Assembly: GCF_001559075.2 (NCBI RefSeq) | Contig: NZ_CP014015.2 | Span: 3,162,001 to 3,226,000, forward strand | Direction: 5' to 3' | Length of the DNA: 64,000 nt | Origin: Citrobacter amalonaticus | Lineage (GTDB): Bacteria; Pseudomonadota; Gammaproteobacteria; Enterobacterales; Enterobacteriaceae | In this document: positions 7,313 to 17,483 of the stretch, one piece after another | Position numbering within the stretch: the stretch's first letter is position 1 | How the letters are laid out: each line of letters starts with the position of its first letter | Translations under genes and position numbers: made by a program | The notes under the pieces: generated by a model | What the model was told of the DNA's origin: nothing | Database searches by the model: none | Seen by the model: the letters and a program-made list of their open reading frames with translations, nothing else

Positions 7313-10300
7313 TCAGCGATGTTCTACGGAATGGCTGTGTTCAATATCTTCACTTTTCCGGCTGAAGCGGCGGCGTACCACCACAAAGAAGACCGGGACG
7401 AAGAAGATAGCCAGAACCGTTGCGGTGACCATCCCGCCCATTACGCCAGTACCTACGGCGTTCTGTGCGCCGGAACCGGCACCGGAGCTGATAACCAGTG
7501 GCATAACGCCCAGAATGAACGCCAGAGATGTCATGAGGATCGGACGTAAACGCATACGAACCGCATCCAGCGTTGCTTCAATCAGGCCTTTGCCCTCTTT
7601 ATCCATCAGATCTTTGGCGAATTCGACGATCAGTATCGCGTTCTTCGCCGACAACCCAATGGTTGTGAGCAGGCCCACCTGGAAGTAAACGTCGTTGGTC
7701 AGGCCGCGGAAAGTGGCCGCCAACAGCGCACCAATAACCCCCAGCGGAACCACCAGCATTACGGAGAACGGAATAGACCAGCTCTCATACAACGCCGCCA
7801 GACACAGGAAGACGACGATCAGTGAGATGGCATACAGGGCAGGGGCCTGGTTACCGGACAGCCGTTCCTGGTAGGACATCCCCGTCCAGTCGTAGCCGAT
7901 ACCGGATGGCAGCTTACTGGCCAACTGCTCCATCATCGCCATCGCTTCACCGGTACTCTTACCCGGTGCCGCCTGACCTAAGATCTCCATAGAAGGCAGA
8001 CCGTTATAGCGTTCCAGACGCGGTGAACCGTATTCCCAGCGTGAGGACGAGAAGGCGGAGAACGGCACCATCTGACCATCGCTGCCGCGCACATACCAGT
8101 TACCGATATCTTCCGGCAACATACGGTATTTGGCTTCGGACATGACGTAAACTTTCTTCACACGACCACGGTCGATAAAGTCGTTCACATAGCTTCCGCC
8201 CCATGCGGCACCCAGCGTGGTATTAATGTCGCTAATGGAAACACCCAGCGCCTGTGCTTTTTCCTGGTCGATATCAATCTTGAACTGCGGCGTATCTTCC
8301 AGACCGTTCGGACGAACGCCGACCAGCAGATCCGGATGTTTTGCCACTTCGCCGAACAACTGGTTACGCGCCTGGGTCAGTTTGTCGTGACCGAGTCCCG
8401 CCTGGTCAATCAACTGGAAGTCAAAACCGGTCGCGGTACCCAGTTCCACAATCGCGGGCAGGTTAAAGGCGAATACCATGGCGTCTTTAATCTGCGAGAA
8501 GGCGGCAGAAGCGCGTTGGGTAATGGCTTCAACCTTGTTCTCTTCGCCCGGACGGTCAGCCCAGTCTTTCAACGAGACGAACGCGATACCGGTGTTCTGA
8601 CCACGACCTGCAAAGCCGAAGCCGTTAACCGCAAACACCGATTCAACGTTGCTCTTCTCTTTGGTAAGGAAGTAGTCGGTCATCTCATCAAGCACTTTCT
8701 GCGTACGTTCCTGGGTCGCACCCGCAGGCAACTGGGCCATGCTGAGGAATACGCCCTGGTCTTCGTCCGGCAGGAAGGAGCTTGGCAGACGGACGAACAG
8801 GAACGCCATGCCGACCACGATGATCAGATACAGCAGCAGATAACGACCGGTGCTACGCAGAATATTACCCACGCTGTCGGTGTAATGGTGCGTGCTCTTA
8901 TCGAACATGCGGTTAAACCAGCCGAAGAAGCCTTTTTTGCCTTCACCGTGGTCGCCTTTGGCAACCGGTTTAAGCATGGTGGCGCACAGCGCCGGCGTCA
9001 GGATTAACGCAACCAGTACGGACAGCGCCATTGCGGACACAATGGTGATGGAGAACTGACGATAAATCGCACCGGTAGATCCACCAAAGAAGGCCATCGG
9101 GATAAATACCGCAGACAGCACCATCGCGATACCCACCAGTGCGCCCTGAATCTGGCCCATGGATTTACGCGTGGCTTCCTTCGGCGGTAACCCCTCTTCG
9201 GACATAACACGTTCGACGTTCTCGACCACCACGATGGCGTCATCCACCAACAGGCCGATGGCGAGCACCATCCCGAACATCGTCAGGGTGTTTATCGAGA
9301 AGCCAAAAGCGGCAAGTACCGCAAAGGTCCCCAACAGAACGACCGGCACCGCAATGGTCGGGATCAGCGTCGCGCGGAAGTTCTGCAGGAACAGATACAT
9401 CACGAGGAACACGAGGATGATCGCTTCCGCCAGCGTTTTCACCACTTCGTGAATAGAGATTTTCACGAACGGGGTGGTGTCATACGGGTAAACGATTTTC
9501 AGACCTGACGGGAAGAACGGTTCCATCTTCACCAGTTCGGCACGGATCGCCGCGGCGGTATCCAGCGCGTTCGCACCGGTTGCCAGTTTGATCCCCAGGC
9601 CGGAGGCCGGTTTACCGTTGAACTTCGCGATGATGTCGTAGTTCTCGCCGCCCAGTTCAACTTTCGCGACGTCGCGCAGACGAACCTGAGAGCCATCCTG
9701 GTTCACTTTCAGCAGGATTTTGCCGAACTCGTCGGTTGACGTCAGACGGGTCTGGGCAATAATCGATGCGTTGAGCTGCTGGCCTTTCACCGGCGGCGTA
9801 CCGCCTAACTGACCGGCTGCGACCTGGGCGTTCTGCGCTTTGATGGCCGCAATGACATCAACCGGGGTTAACTGATACTTGTTGAGTTCGGTCGGGTCCA
9901 TCCAGATACGCATCGCATACTGCGAACCAAACAGCTGAACGTCACCTACGCCGGAAGTACGGCTGATGGTGTCTTTCATGTTGGCGGCGACGTAATCCGA
10001 AATATCTTCCTGCGTCATGGTGCCGTCGGTATTGATAACCCCGACAACCATCAGGAAGCTACTGGACGACTTCTCAACGCTTACACCCTGTTGTTGTACT
10101 TCCTGCGGCAGCAACGGCATCGCCAGCTGCAGTTTGTTCTGCACCTGAACCTGCGCGATATCTGCATCCGTACCGGATTCAAACGTCAGGGTGATCTGCA
10201 CGGTACCCGTGGAGTCACTGTTTGAGGACATGTACATCAGGTTATCGATACCGTTCATATTCTGTTCGATAACCTGCGTGACCGTATCCTGCACGGTTTT

Positions 10301-10462
10301 GGCATCAGCACCAGGGTAGGTTGCGGAGATCGTCACTGCGGGCGGCGCAATCGTCGGATATTGCGCGACCGGCAGCTTGAGGATCGCAAGCCCCCCTGCC
10401 AACATGATGATAATGGCGATCACCCATGCAAATATGGGGCGATCGATAAAGAAATTAGGCAT
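7313..10462 (-). CDS. acrB: RND multidrug efflux pump inner-membrane subunit AcrB
   Basis: A 1049-residue proton-driven exporter that forms the trimeric core of AcrAB-TolC. It pumps antibiotics, dyes, bile salts and detergents from the periplasm and inner-membrane leaflet. Twelve membrane segments and two large periplasmic loops are evident. The proton relay pair Asp407-Asp408 is intact (GLLVDDAIVVVENVERVM), and the LSAKNAILIVEFAK segment carries the essential Lys940. It is 22 bp downstream of acrA in one operon and is followed by a strong terminator. The length equals E. coli AcrB, with no damage seen. Confidence 0.98.
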   Translation of the reverse strand: MPNFFIDRPIFAWVIAIIIMLAGGLAILKLPVAQYPTIAPPAVTISATYPGADAKTVQDTVTQVIEQNMNGIDNLMYMSSNSDSTGTVQITLTFESGTDADIAQVQVQNKLQLAMPLLPQEVQQQGVSVEKSSSSFLMVVGVINTDGTMTQEDISDYVAANMKDTISRTSGVGDVQLFGSQYAMRIWMDPTELNKYQLTPVDVIAAIKAQNAQVAAGQLGGTPPVKGQQLNASIIAQTRLTSTDEFGKILLKVNQDGSQVRLRDVAKVELGGENYDIIAKFNGKPASGLGIKLATGANALDTAAAIRAELVKMEPFFPSGLKIVYPYDTTPFVKISIHEVVKTLAEAIILVFLVMYLFLQNFRATLIPTIAVPVVLLGTFAVLAAFGFSINTLTMFGMVLAIGLLVDDAIVVVENVERVMSEEGLPPKEATRKSMGQIQGALVGIAMVLSAVFIPMAFFGGSTGAIYRQFSITIVSAMALSVLVALILTPALCATMLKPVAKGDHGEGKKGFFGWFNRMFDKSTHHYTDSVGNILRSTGRYLLLYLIIVVGMAFLFVRLPSSFLPDEDQGVFLSMAQLPAGATQERTQKVLDEMTDYFLTKEKSNVESVFAVNGFGFAGRGQNTGIAFVSLKDWADRPGEENKVEAITQRASAAFSQIKDAMVFAFNLPAIVELGTATGFDFQLIDQAGLGHDKLTQARNQLFGEVAKHPDLLVGVRPNGLEDTPQFKIDIDQEKAQALGVSISDINTTLGAAWGGSYVNDFIDRGRVKKVYVMSEAKYRMLPEDIGNWYVRGSDGQMVPFSAFSSSRWEYGSPRLERYNGLPSMEILGQAAPGKSTGEAMAMMEQLASKLPSGIGYDWTGMSYQERLSGNQAPALYAISLIVVFLCLAALYESWSIPFSVMLVVPLGVIGALLAATFRGLTNDVYFQVGLLTTIGLSAKNAILIVEFAKDLMDKEGKGLIEATLDAVRMRLRPILMTSLAFILGVMPLVISSGAGSGAQNAVGTGVMGGMVTATVLAIFFVPVFFVVVRRRFSRKSEDIEHSHSVEHR

Positions 10463-10484
10463 GTCTTAACGGCTCCTGTTTAAG

Positions 10485-11678
10485 TTAAGACTTAGACTGC
10501 TCAGGCTGGCTACCGCTAGCGGCTTGCTGGTTGTTCTCTGCGGTAATCTCTTGTGCTTTCACCTGCGCACCAGGACGCACTTTCTGCAGCCCACTGATAA
10601 TGACGCGTTCACCTGATTTCAGACCACTGGTCACCAGCCATTTATCGCCAATCGCCTGACTGGCCACGATTTGACGGCTTTCCACTTTGTCATCAGCGCC
10701 CACAACCAGCACGGTTGCATCACCGCGCGGCGTACGGGTCACGCCTTGTTGTGGTACCAGTAACGCAGTAGGGTTGGTTCCTTCTTCCAGACGCGCGCGA
10801 ACAAACATTCCCGGCAGTAAAGTGTGATCCGGGTTAGGGAAGACGGCGCGGATGGTGATAGAACCGGTGGTCTGATCGACGGTCACGTCTGAAAACTCAA
10901 GCGTACCGGTCTGCGGGAATTTGATGCCATCGCTGGTCACCAGCTCGACTTTCGCCTTGCCGTTTTCCTGCTTCAACGTTCCGTTAGCCAGTTCTTGTTT
11001 CAGACGCAGGAAGTCGTTGCTCGACTGCGTCACGTCAACATAGATAGGATCGAGCTGTTGCACGGTTGCCAGTGCTGTCGCCTGACCGTTTTGCACCAGT
11101 GCGCCTTCCGTCACGGCAGATTTACCAATACGGCCGCTAATCGGAGAGGTCACTTTGGTGTACGCCAGGTTAATGCGCGCTGTTTCAACGGCGGCTTTCG
11201 CGGCAACGACAGCGGCATTCGCCTGTTGCGCATCGGCCAGCGCCTGATCGTAATCTTGTTGACTGATGTACTGCGTGCCCAGCAGCTTTTTATAACGGTT
11301 AACCGTTACCTGAGCGATGCTGGCAGCGGCCTGGGCTTTCGCCAGATCGCCTTTCGCGCTTTCATAAGTGGCTTGATACGTCGCAGGATCAATCTGATAG
11401 AGAGACACTCCTGCTTCGATATCACTACCTTCCTCGAAATTACGCTTCAGGATAATCCCGCTTACCTGAGGACGAACTTCCGCAATACGGAAAGCACTGG
11501 TGCGACCCGGGAGTTCAGTTGTGATCTGTAGAGGTTCGGTTTTGAGCGTCACAACCCCAACTTCTGGCATCTGCTGGCCCCCTTGTTGGGCCTGTTTGTC
11601 GTCACATCCTGTAAGCGCTAAGCTGCCTGAGAGCATCAGAACGACCGCCAGAGGCGTAAACCCTCTGTTTTTGTTCAT
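10485..11678 (-). CDS. acrA: Periplasmic adaptor lipoprotein AcrA
   Basis: 397 residues from the ATG at 11678 (MNKNRGFTPLAVVLML), chosen over an upstream in-frame extension because it gives a proper lipoprotein signal with lipobox LTGC at about residue 25. AcrA bridges AcrB and TolC. The order is beta-barrel/lipoyl halves, alpha-helical hairpin (AQAAASIAQVTVNRYKKLL) and C-terminal membrane-proximal domain. The Gln/Ser-rich tail is typical. It is the first gene of the acrAB operon, controlled by AcrR from the divergent gene. Confidence 0.97.
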   Translation of the reverse strand: MNKNRGFTPLAVVLMLSGSLALTGCDDKQAQQGGQQMPEVGVVTLKTEPLQITTELPGRTSAFRIAEVRPQVSGIILKRNFEEGSDIEAGVSLYQIDPATYQATYESAKGDLAKAQAAASIAQVTVNRYKKLLGTQYISQQDYDQALADAQQANAAVVAAKAAVETARINLAYTKVTSPISGRIGKSAVTEGALVQNGQATALATVQQLDPIYVDVTQSSNDFLRLKQELANGTLKQENGKAKVELVTSDGIKFPQTGTLEFSDVTVDQTTGSITIRAVFPNPDHTLLPGMFVRARLEEGTNPTALLVPQQGVTRTPRGDATVLVVGADDKVESRQIVASQAIGDKWLVTSGLKSGERVIISGLQKVRPGAQVKAQEITAENNQQAASGSQPEQSKS

Positions 11679-11767
11679 ATGTAAACCTCGAGTGTCCGAT
11701 TTCAAATTGATCAATGGTCAAAAGTCCACAAACCCATTGCTGCGTTTATATTATCGTCGTGCTATGG

Positions 11768-11791
11768 TACATACATCCATAAATGTATGTA
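11768..11791. promoter_or_regulatory. AcrR operator
   Basis: This 24-bp palindrome in the acrA-acrR gap has outer arms TACATACAT and ATGTATGTA and corresponds to the E. coli AcrR site. AcrR bound here represses acrAB and itself; drugs and bile salts release it. Confidence 0.92.
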
Positions 11792-11819
11792 AATCTAACA
11801 CCTGTAAATTCACCGACAT

Positions 11820-12473
11820 ATGGCACGAAAAACCAAACAACAAGCGCAGGAAACACGACAACACATCCTGGATGTAGCGCTACGGTTGTTCTCGCAACAA
11901 GGGGTATCTTCCACCTCGCTGGCGGAGATTGCAAAAGCCGCTGGCGTTACTCGCGGTGCAATCTATTGGCATTTCAAAAACAAGTCGGATTTATTTAGTG
12001 AAATCTGGGAACTATCAGAATCCAGTATTGGTGAGCTTGAGACTGAGTATCAGGCAAAATTCCCCGACGATCCACTATCAGTGTTAAGAGAAATACTCGT
12101 TCATCTCCTTGAATCTACCGTGACAGAAGAACGGCGACGTTTATTGATGGAGATTATATTCCACAAATGTGAATTTGTGGGAGAAATGACTATAGTCCAG
12201 CAGGCGCAAAGAAACATCTGTCTCGAAAGCTATGATCGGATCGAACAAACGTTAGCCCATTGTATTCATTCAAAAATGTTGCCTGCAAATTTGATTACGC
12301 GGCGGGCGGCGGTGATCATGCGCGCCATGATTTCAGGTCTGATGGAAAACTGGCTTTTTGCTCCACAATCGTTTGATCTCAAAAAAGAAGCGCGGGATTA
12401 CGTCGCCGTGTTGCTGGAAATGTTAACATTTTGCCCCACGCTACAGTCGACGGGGCCTGACGCCGTGTCCTGA
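11820..12473 (+). CDS. acrR: TetR-family repressor of acrAB
   Basis: A 217-residue TetR-family regulator. The N-terminal HTH is clear (MARKTKQQAQETRQHILDVA ... GVTRGAIYWHFKNKSDLF), followed by the ligand-binding helical domain. It represses acrAB from the palindrome in the shared promoter region and is relieved by hydrophobic drugs. It is intact; loss-of-function lesions that give multidrug resistance in clinical isolates are not visible here. Confidence 0.97.
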   Translation: MARKTKQQAQETRQHILDVALRLFSQQGVSSTSLAEIAKAAGVTRGAIYWHFKNKSDLFSEIWELSESSIGELETEYQAKFPDDPLSVLREILVHLLESTVTEERRRLLMEIIFHKCEFVGEMTIVQQAQRNICLESYDRIEQTLAHCIHSKMLPANLITRRAAVIMRAMISGLMENWLFAPQSFDLKKEARDYVAVLLEMLTFCPTLQSTGPDAVS

Positions 12474-12592
12474 CGCCACTCCAGGAATTATCCTGGACGG
12501 TTTCGCTGCCGCTATTCTGTCTGACAGAGCCGTGATATTCTTGCTCGTTGACTATTTTCGGTCGTCTTTTCGGTTCAGAAACCTTCATTCAC

Positions 12593-15500
12593 ATGACTAT
12601 GTTGCAGCTCTATAAACGTGCACAGCACCTCGTTTTTATCACGGTGGCTGTTTTCATCTTAATGCTGTCCTGCCAGTCTTTGGCGCTTGCCCGCGCGTCG
12701 TCAAACAGCGATCTGCCGTCGAAGGCGGAGGTGCAAAGCCAACTGGATACGCTCAATAAGCAAAAAGACCTTTCCGCGCAGGATAAACTGGTTCAGCAGG
12801 ATCTCGTCGAGACCATCGCAACGCTGGAGAAAATCGAGCGGGTGAAAGACGAGACGACGCAGCTCCGTCAGCGCGTGGCGCAGGCGCCGGAAAAAATGCG
12901 TCAGGCGACAGAGGCCCTGAATGCCCTCAGCGATGTGGATAATGATGATGAAACGCGTAAGACGCTCAGTACGCTTTCATTACGCCAGTTAGAACTGCGC
13001 GTGGCGCAGGTACTGGATGATTTGCAGAACGCGCAAAACGATCTCGCCACCTATAACAGCCAGTTGGTCTCCCTGCAAACGCAGCCCGAACGCGTACAAA
13101 ATGCGATGTATACGGCTTCTCAGCAGCTTCAGCAGATCCGCAACCGACTGGACGGCACCAACGTGGGCGAAGCGGCGTTGCGACCGACTCAGCAGGTGCT
13201 TTTACAGGCCCAGCAAACGTTACTGAACGCCCAGATCGATCAACAGCGTAAAAGCCTGGAAGGCAATACGGTGTTGCAGGACACTCTGCAAAAGCAGCGC
13301 GATTATGTCACCGCAAACAGCAACCGGCTCGAGCATCAGATGCAGTTGCTGCAGGAAGCGGTCAACAGTAAACGTCTGACCTTAACGGAAAAAACGGCGC
13401 AGGAGGCCATTTCACCGGATGAAACCGCGCGGATCCAGGCCAATCCGTTGGTCAAACAGGAGCTGGAAATCAATCATCAGCTCAGCCAGCGCCTGATCAC
13501 CGCGACGGAAAATGGCAACTCGCTGATGCAGCAAAACATCAAAGTCAAAAACTGGCTGGACCGTGCGCTGCAATCCGAACGCAATATTAAAGAACAAATC
13601 GCGGTGCTGAAGGGAAGCCTGCTGCTGTCGCGTATTCTCTATCAGCAGCAGCAAACGCTGCCGTCGGCGGATGAACTCTCTGACATGACCAACCGCATTG
13701 CGGACCTGCGTCTGGAGCAGTTCGAAATTAACCAACAGCGTGACGCGTTGTTCCAGAACGATGCGTTCGTGGCTAAGCTGGAAGAAGGTCACAGCAACGA
13801 AGTAAATGACGAAGTCCACGATGCGCTGTTGCAGGTTGTCGATATGCGCCGTGAACTGCTGGACCAGCTTAATAAGCAGTTGGGCAATCAGCTCATGATG
13901 GCCATTAACCTGCAAATTAATCAGCAGCAGTTAATGAGCGTCTCGAAAAACCTGAAAGAGATCCTGACCCAGCAAATCTTCTGGGTAAACAGCAACCGAC
14001 CAATGGACTGGGACTGGATCAAAGCCTTCCCGCAGTCGCTGAAAGATCAGTTCAAGTCGATGAAAATCACGGTGAACTGGGAAAAAGCGTGGCCGGCGGT
14101 GTTTATCGCCTTCCTGGCCGGGCTGCCGCTACTGCTGATTGCCGGGCTGATTCGCTGGCGTCTGAAGTGGCTGAAAGCCTGGCAGCAGAAACTCGCCGCC
14201 GCGGTGGGGTCGCTGCGCAATGACAGTCAGCTAAACACACCGAAAGCGATTCTGATCGATCTGATCCGTGCACTGCCGGTGTGCCTGCTGATTCTGGCTG
14301 TCGGCCTGATTTTGCTGACCATGCAGTTAAACATCAGCGATCTGCTGTGGGCATTCAGTAAAAAACTGGCTATCTTCTGGCTGGTCTTCGGACTGTGCTG
14401 GAAAGTGCTCGAAAAAGACGGGGTGGCGATTCGCCATTTCGGTATGCCTGCACAACTGACCAGCCACTGGCGTCGCCAGATTGTGCGCATCAGCCTGGCG
14501 CTACTGCCACTCCACTTCTGGTCCGTCGTGGCAGAGCTTTCTCCGCTGCATCTGATGGACGATGTGCTGGGGCAGGCGATGATTTTCCTCAACCTGCTGC
14601 TGATCGCGTTTCTGGTGTGGCCGATGTGCCGTGAAAGCTGGCGTGATAAAGAGTCGCATGGCCTGCGCCTGGTGACGATCACCATCCTGTCAATCATCCC
14701 GATTGCGCTGATGGTGCTGACGGCAACCGGCTACTTCTACACCACGCTGCGCCTGTCGGGCCGCTGGATTGAGACCGTTTATCTGGTCATCATCTGGAAC
14801 CTGCTGTATCAGACGGTGCTGCGCGGTTTAAGCGTCGCGGCGCGGCGTATCGCCTGGCGTCGTGCGCTGGCGCGTCGTCAGAATCTGGTGAAAGAGGGGG
14901 CCGAAGGGGCGGAACCGCAGGAAGAACCAACCATCGCGCTGGAGCAGGTGAACCAGCAAACATTACGCATTACGATGCTGCTGATGGTTTCACTGTTTGC
15001 GGTGGTGTTCTGGGCGATTTGGTCCGATCTGATCACCGTGTTCAGCTATCTCGACAGCATTACGCTCTGGCACTATAACGGCACCGAAGCAGGCGCGGCG
15101 GTAGTGAAAAGCGTGACGATGGGCAGCCTGCTGTTTGCCATTATCGCTTCGATGGTGGCCTGGGCGTTGATCCGCAACCTGCCGGGTCTGCTGGAAGTGC
15201 TGGTGCTGTCGCGCCTCAAAATGCGCCAGGGCGCATCGTACGCCATCACCACGATCCTGAACTACATCATCATTGCCGTCGGGGCGATGACGGTCTTCGG
15301 TTCGCTCGGCGTGTCGTGGGATAAACTGCAGTGGCTGGCGGCGGCCTTATCGGTCGGTCTCGGTTTCGGTTTGCAGGAGATCTTCGGTAACTTTGTCTCG
15401 GGCTTGATCATTTTGTTCGAACGCCCGGTGCGGATCGGCGATACGGTGACGATCGGCACGTTCTCCGGTACCGTCAGCAAGATCCGTATCCGCGCGACCA

Positions 15501-15952
15501 CCATTACCGATTTCGATCGTAAAGAGGTGATCATCCCGAACAAGGCGTTTGTAACCGAGCGCCTGATCAACTGGTCGCTGTCTGATACCACCACTCGTCT
15601 GGTGATCCGCCTCGGCGTGGCTTACGGTTCGGATCTGGATAAAGTGAAGAAAGTCCTGCTTCAGGCCGCGATGGAGCATCCGAAAGTGATGCACGATCCC
15701 GAGCCAGCGGTGTTCTTCACCACCTTCGGCGCCAGCACCCTGGATCACGAACTGCGTCTGTACGTGCGTGAGCTGCGCGATCGTAGCCACACGGTTGATG
15801 AACTGAACCGGTCAATCGATCGTCTGTGTCGCGAAAATAACATTGATATCGCCTTTAACCAGCTTGAAGTGCATCTGCGCAACGAGAAGGGCGATGAGGT
15901 TACAGAGGTTAAACGCGAGATCAAAGGCGACGATCCGGCGCCTGCGGTTTAA
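12593..15952 (+). CDS. mscK: Potassium-dependent mechanosensitive channel MscK
   Basis: 1119 residues from ATG 12593 (MTMLQLYKRAQHLVF), matching E. coli MscK (formerly KefA). A signal peptide ends near ALARA, and a long coiled-coil-rich periplasmic region follows (about residues 35-480). Then come about eight membrane segments and a C-terminal MscS core with the pore helix (GVSWDKLQWLAAALSVGLGFGLQEIFGNF) and beta domain (FERPVRIGDTVTIG). It opens under membrane tension and external K+ to release solutes during hypo-osmotic shock. Confidence 0.97.
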   Translation: MTMLQLYKRAQHLVFITVAVFILMLSCQSLALARASSNSDLPSKAEVQSQLDTLNKQKDLSAQDKLVQQDLVETIATLEKIERVKDETTQLRQRVAQAPEKMRQATEALNALSDVDNDDETRKTLSTLSLRQLELRVAQVLDDLQNAQNDLATYNSQLVSLQTQPERVQNAMYTASQQLQQIRNRLDGTNVGEAALRPTQQVLLQAQQTLLNAQIDQQRKSLEGNTVLQDTLQKQRDYVTANSNRLEHQMQLLQEAVNSKRLTLTEKTAQEAISPDETARIQANPLVKQELEINHQLSQRLITATENGNSLMQQNIKVKNWLDRALQSERNIKEQIAVLKGSLLLSRILYQQQQTLPSADELSDMTNRIADLRLEQFEINQQRDALFQNDAFVAKLEEGHSNEVNDEVHDALLQVVDMRRELLDQLNKQLGNQLMMAINLQINQQQLMSVSKNLKEILTQQIFWVNSNRPMDWDWIKAFPQSLKDQFKSMKITVNWEKAWPAVFIAFLAGLPLLLIAGLIRWRLKWLKAWQQKLAAAVGSLRNDSQLNTPKAILIDLIRALPVCLLILAVGLILLTMQLNISDLLWAFSKKLAIFWLVFGLCWKVLEKDGVAIRHFGMPAQLTSHWRRQIVRISLALLPLHFWSVVAELSPLHLMDDVLGQAMIFLNLLLIAFLVWPMCRESWRDKESHGLRLVTITILSIIPIALMVLTATGYFYTTLRLSGRWIETVYLVIIWNLLYQTVLRGLSVAARRIAWRRALARRQNLVKEGAEGAEPQEEPTIALEQVNQQTLRITMLLMVSLFAVVFWAIWSDLITVFSYLDSITLWHYNGTEAGAAVVKSVTMGSLLFAIIASMVAWALIRNLPGLLEVLVLSRLKMRQGASYAITTILNYIIIAVGAMTVFGSLGVSWDKLQWLAAALSVGLGFGLQEIFGNFVSGLIILFERPVRIGDTVTIGTFSGTVSKIRIRATTITDFDRKEVIIPNKAFVTERLINWSLSDTTTRLVIRLGVAYGSDLDKVKKVLLQAAMEHPKVMHDPEPAVFFTTFGASTLDHELRLYVRELRDRSHTVDELNRSIDRLCRENNIDIAFNQLEVHLRNEKGDEVTEVKREIKGDDPAPAV

Positions 15953-15966
15953 TCAAACGATCGCAT

Positions 15967-16065
15967 GCCTGATGGCGTCACTTGCGTCTTATCCGGCCTA
16001 CAACACAGGGTAATATCCAATACCCGCTCAGAAATGTAGGCCTGATAAGCGCAGCGCCATCAGGC
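15967..16065. repeat. BIME (two inverted REP units) after mscK
   Basis: A REP unit (15967-16001, GCCTGATGGCG ... ATCCGGCCTAC) and an inverted REP (16036-16065, GTAGGCCTGATAAGC ... CATCAGGC) sit between convergent mscK and rsmS. Confidence 0.9.
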
Positions 16066-16070
16066 AAAAC

Positions 16071-16232
16071 TCAATCCGGTTTGTCAGCCGTCTGAGCCAC
16101 TTTTTTTTCATAGTCCCGCTTAACCATTTCCAGCGCTTTCAAAACGGTAGCCGGGGCGACATTGTTTTCTTCCAGCAACACAATCAAATCGACGGCCAGT
16201 TTGACCTCATCCGGGGCGTTTTCAAGTGACAT
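16071..16232 (-). CDS. rsmS: Pleiotropic regulatory protein RsmS
   Basis: A 53-residue protein beginning MSLENAPDDEVKLAV-like (seen as MSLENAPDEVKLAVDLIVLL), equivalent to E. coli YbaM/RsmS and the same length. It lies 14 bp downstream of priC, so the two form an operon. In Pectobacterium the homologue influences RsmA-linked regulation of virulence traits; in E. coli its role is poorly defined. Confidence 0.92.
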   Translation of the reverse strand: MSLENAPDEVKLAVDLIVLLEENNVAPATVLKALEMVKRDYEKKVAQTADKPD

Positions 16233-16246
16233 AGCGTCTCCAGGGA

Positions 16247-16774
16247 TTAGCGGGTTAAACGCGCCAGGACACGTTCAATATTGTCCAGCGCCTTACGACA
16301 GCGCGCCAGACGACCTTCATAGATTTCCACTTCGCGTTGCAGCGTTTGTTGTTCGTCCAGGCGGGTGACCTGAGCCAGTCGCGCTTTGCGTTGCGCGGTC
16401 ATTTCCTGCAGGCGTCGCTCAAATTCCTGATGCTGGATGCGTCTGCGCTGCCAGTGTGCCAGACCCGGCGAGGCGCTGTCCCACTCCCGCAGCGACCAAC
16501 TGGCGGTTTCGCGGGAGATCGCTTCCAGTTGCGACGCCAGATGTTCCGCCAGCCAGGCAACTTGCGGCAATTGCTGTTGTTCAACCGCCTGACGTAGCGC
16601 CTGAAGGTGGCCTTCAGCTTCCTCCAGACAGGCCTGGAGCAGGGTACTGCGTGTCTGAAAAAGATGGCGATCGAAGCGGGCGCTGATCGTGGCATGCTGC
16701 GCCACCGGCGCGCAGCGTTGGCGCAGGAGGGCGAGCTGATCTTCCAGCTTTTGCAGCAGCATGGCGGTTTTCAA
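16247..16774 (-). CDS. priC: Primosomal replication protein N'' (PriC)
   Basis: A 175-residue, all-helical, basic and Gln/Leu-rich protein. The start is a TTG at 16774 (encoding MKTAMLLQKLEDQ), with GGAG seven bases upstream; no better ATG exists until residue 5. PriC remodels SSB on abandoned replication forks and loads DnaB in the PriA-independent restart pathway. It is divergent from ybaN. Confidence 0.94.
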   Translation of the reverse strand: MKTAMLLQKLEDQLALLRQRCAPVAQHATISARFDRHLFQTRSTLLQACLEEAEGHLQALRQAVEQQQLPQVAWLAEHLASQLEAISRETASWSLREWDSASPGLAHWQRRRIQHQEFERRLQEMTAQRKARLAQVTRLDEQQTLQREVEIYEGRLARCRKALDNIERVLARLTR

Positions 16775-16843
16775 TGTAACACTCCGATGAAAATGATAAC
16801 TGTTATGCTAAAGTAGCGTTCTGGTTTGCGATATGCCTTTATT

Positions 16844-17221
16844 ATGCAACGAATCCTTTTAATCATCACGGGTTGGCTGGCAGTTGTATTGGGGACGCTG
16901 GGCGTCGTGTTGCCTGTACTGCCGACGACACCGTTTATCCTGCTGGCTGCCTGGTGCTTTGCCCGCTCATCGCCGCGTTTCCATGACTGGTTACTCTATC
17001 GCTCGTGGTTTGGCAGCTATTTGCGATTCTGGCAGAAATATAAGGCTATGCCGCCGGGCGTTAAGCCCCGCGCGATCGTAATGATCCTCATCACCTTCGC
17101 CATATCGCTGTGGTTGACCCCGATGTGGTGGGTGCGGATCCTGCTGCTGGTGATCCTGGTCTGCCTGCTGATATTTATGTGGCGAATACCAGTGATTGAC
17201 GAAAAGCAACAAAAGCACTGA
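16844..17221 (+). CDS. ybaN: DUF454 inner membrane protein YbaN
   Basis: 125 residues from ATG 16844 (MQRILLIITGWLAVVLGTLG), the same as E. coli YbaN. It has the DUF454 signature GVVLPVLPTTPFILLAAWCFARSSPRFHDWL and about four membrane segments. The function is unknown. An in-frame ATG six codons earlier is possible but gives a non-conserved extension. Confidence 0.92.
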   Translation: MQRILLIITGWLAVVLGTLGVVLPVLPTTPFILLAAWCFARSSPRFHDWLLYRSWFGSYLRFWQKYKAMPPGVKPRAIVMILITFAISLWLTPMWWVRILLLVILVCLLIFMWRIPVIDEKQQKH

Positions 17222-17314
17222 AGCATAATAATCGCGGTTGCAATTGAGGGCGGTAGCCAGTAAATTCGACCGTTTTCGAGCACAGGCGCGCCGGGTCAAA
17301 TTAATGTTGGCCTT

Positions 17315-17445
17315 CTATATACACACTATCCTTGAAGGTGCATCGAGGCGGCAACTGAATGAATCCCTGAGCTTACATCAGTAAGTGGCCGGGATGAATG
17401 ATGGCAGCCAACAAAGAGGCAGCCTGAAGGATGAAGTGTATAGTG
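17315..17445. repeat. ERIC (IRU) element upstream of apt
   Basis: This imperfect palindrome of about 131 bp has the ERIC core: GAATCCCTGAGCTTACATCA followed by GTAAGTGGCCGGGATGAATG, then GCAGCCAAC. The ends TATATACACAC and GTGTATAGTG are inverted. The two core halves correspond to the ERIC1R/ERIC2 primer sites. It lies between ybaN and apt and would be transcribed in the apt leader if the promoter is upstream. Confidence 0.85.
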
Positions 17446-17483
17446 CGCCGTGAAGTAACACCGTATTAATCAGGCACAAACTT

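Noticed and set aside
17315..17445. Small RNA gene upstream of apt
   Set aside because: The structure is explained by the ERIC core motifs, so an independent sRNA is not needed.
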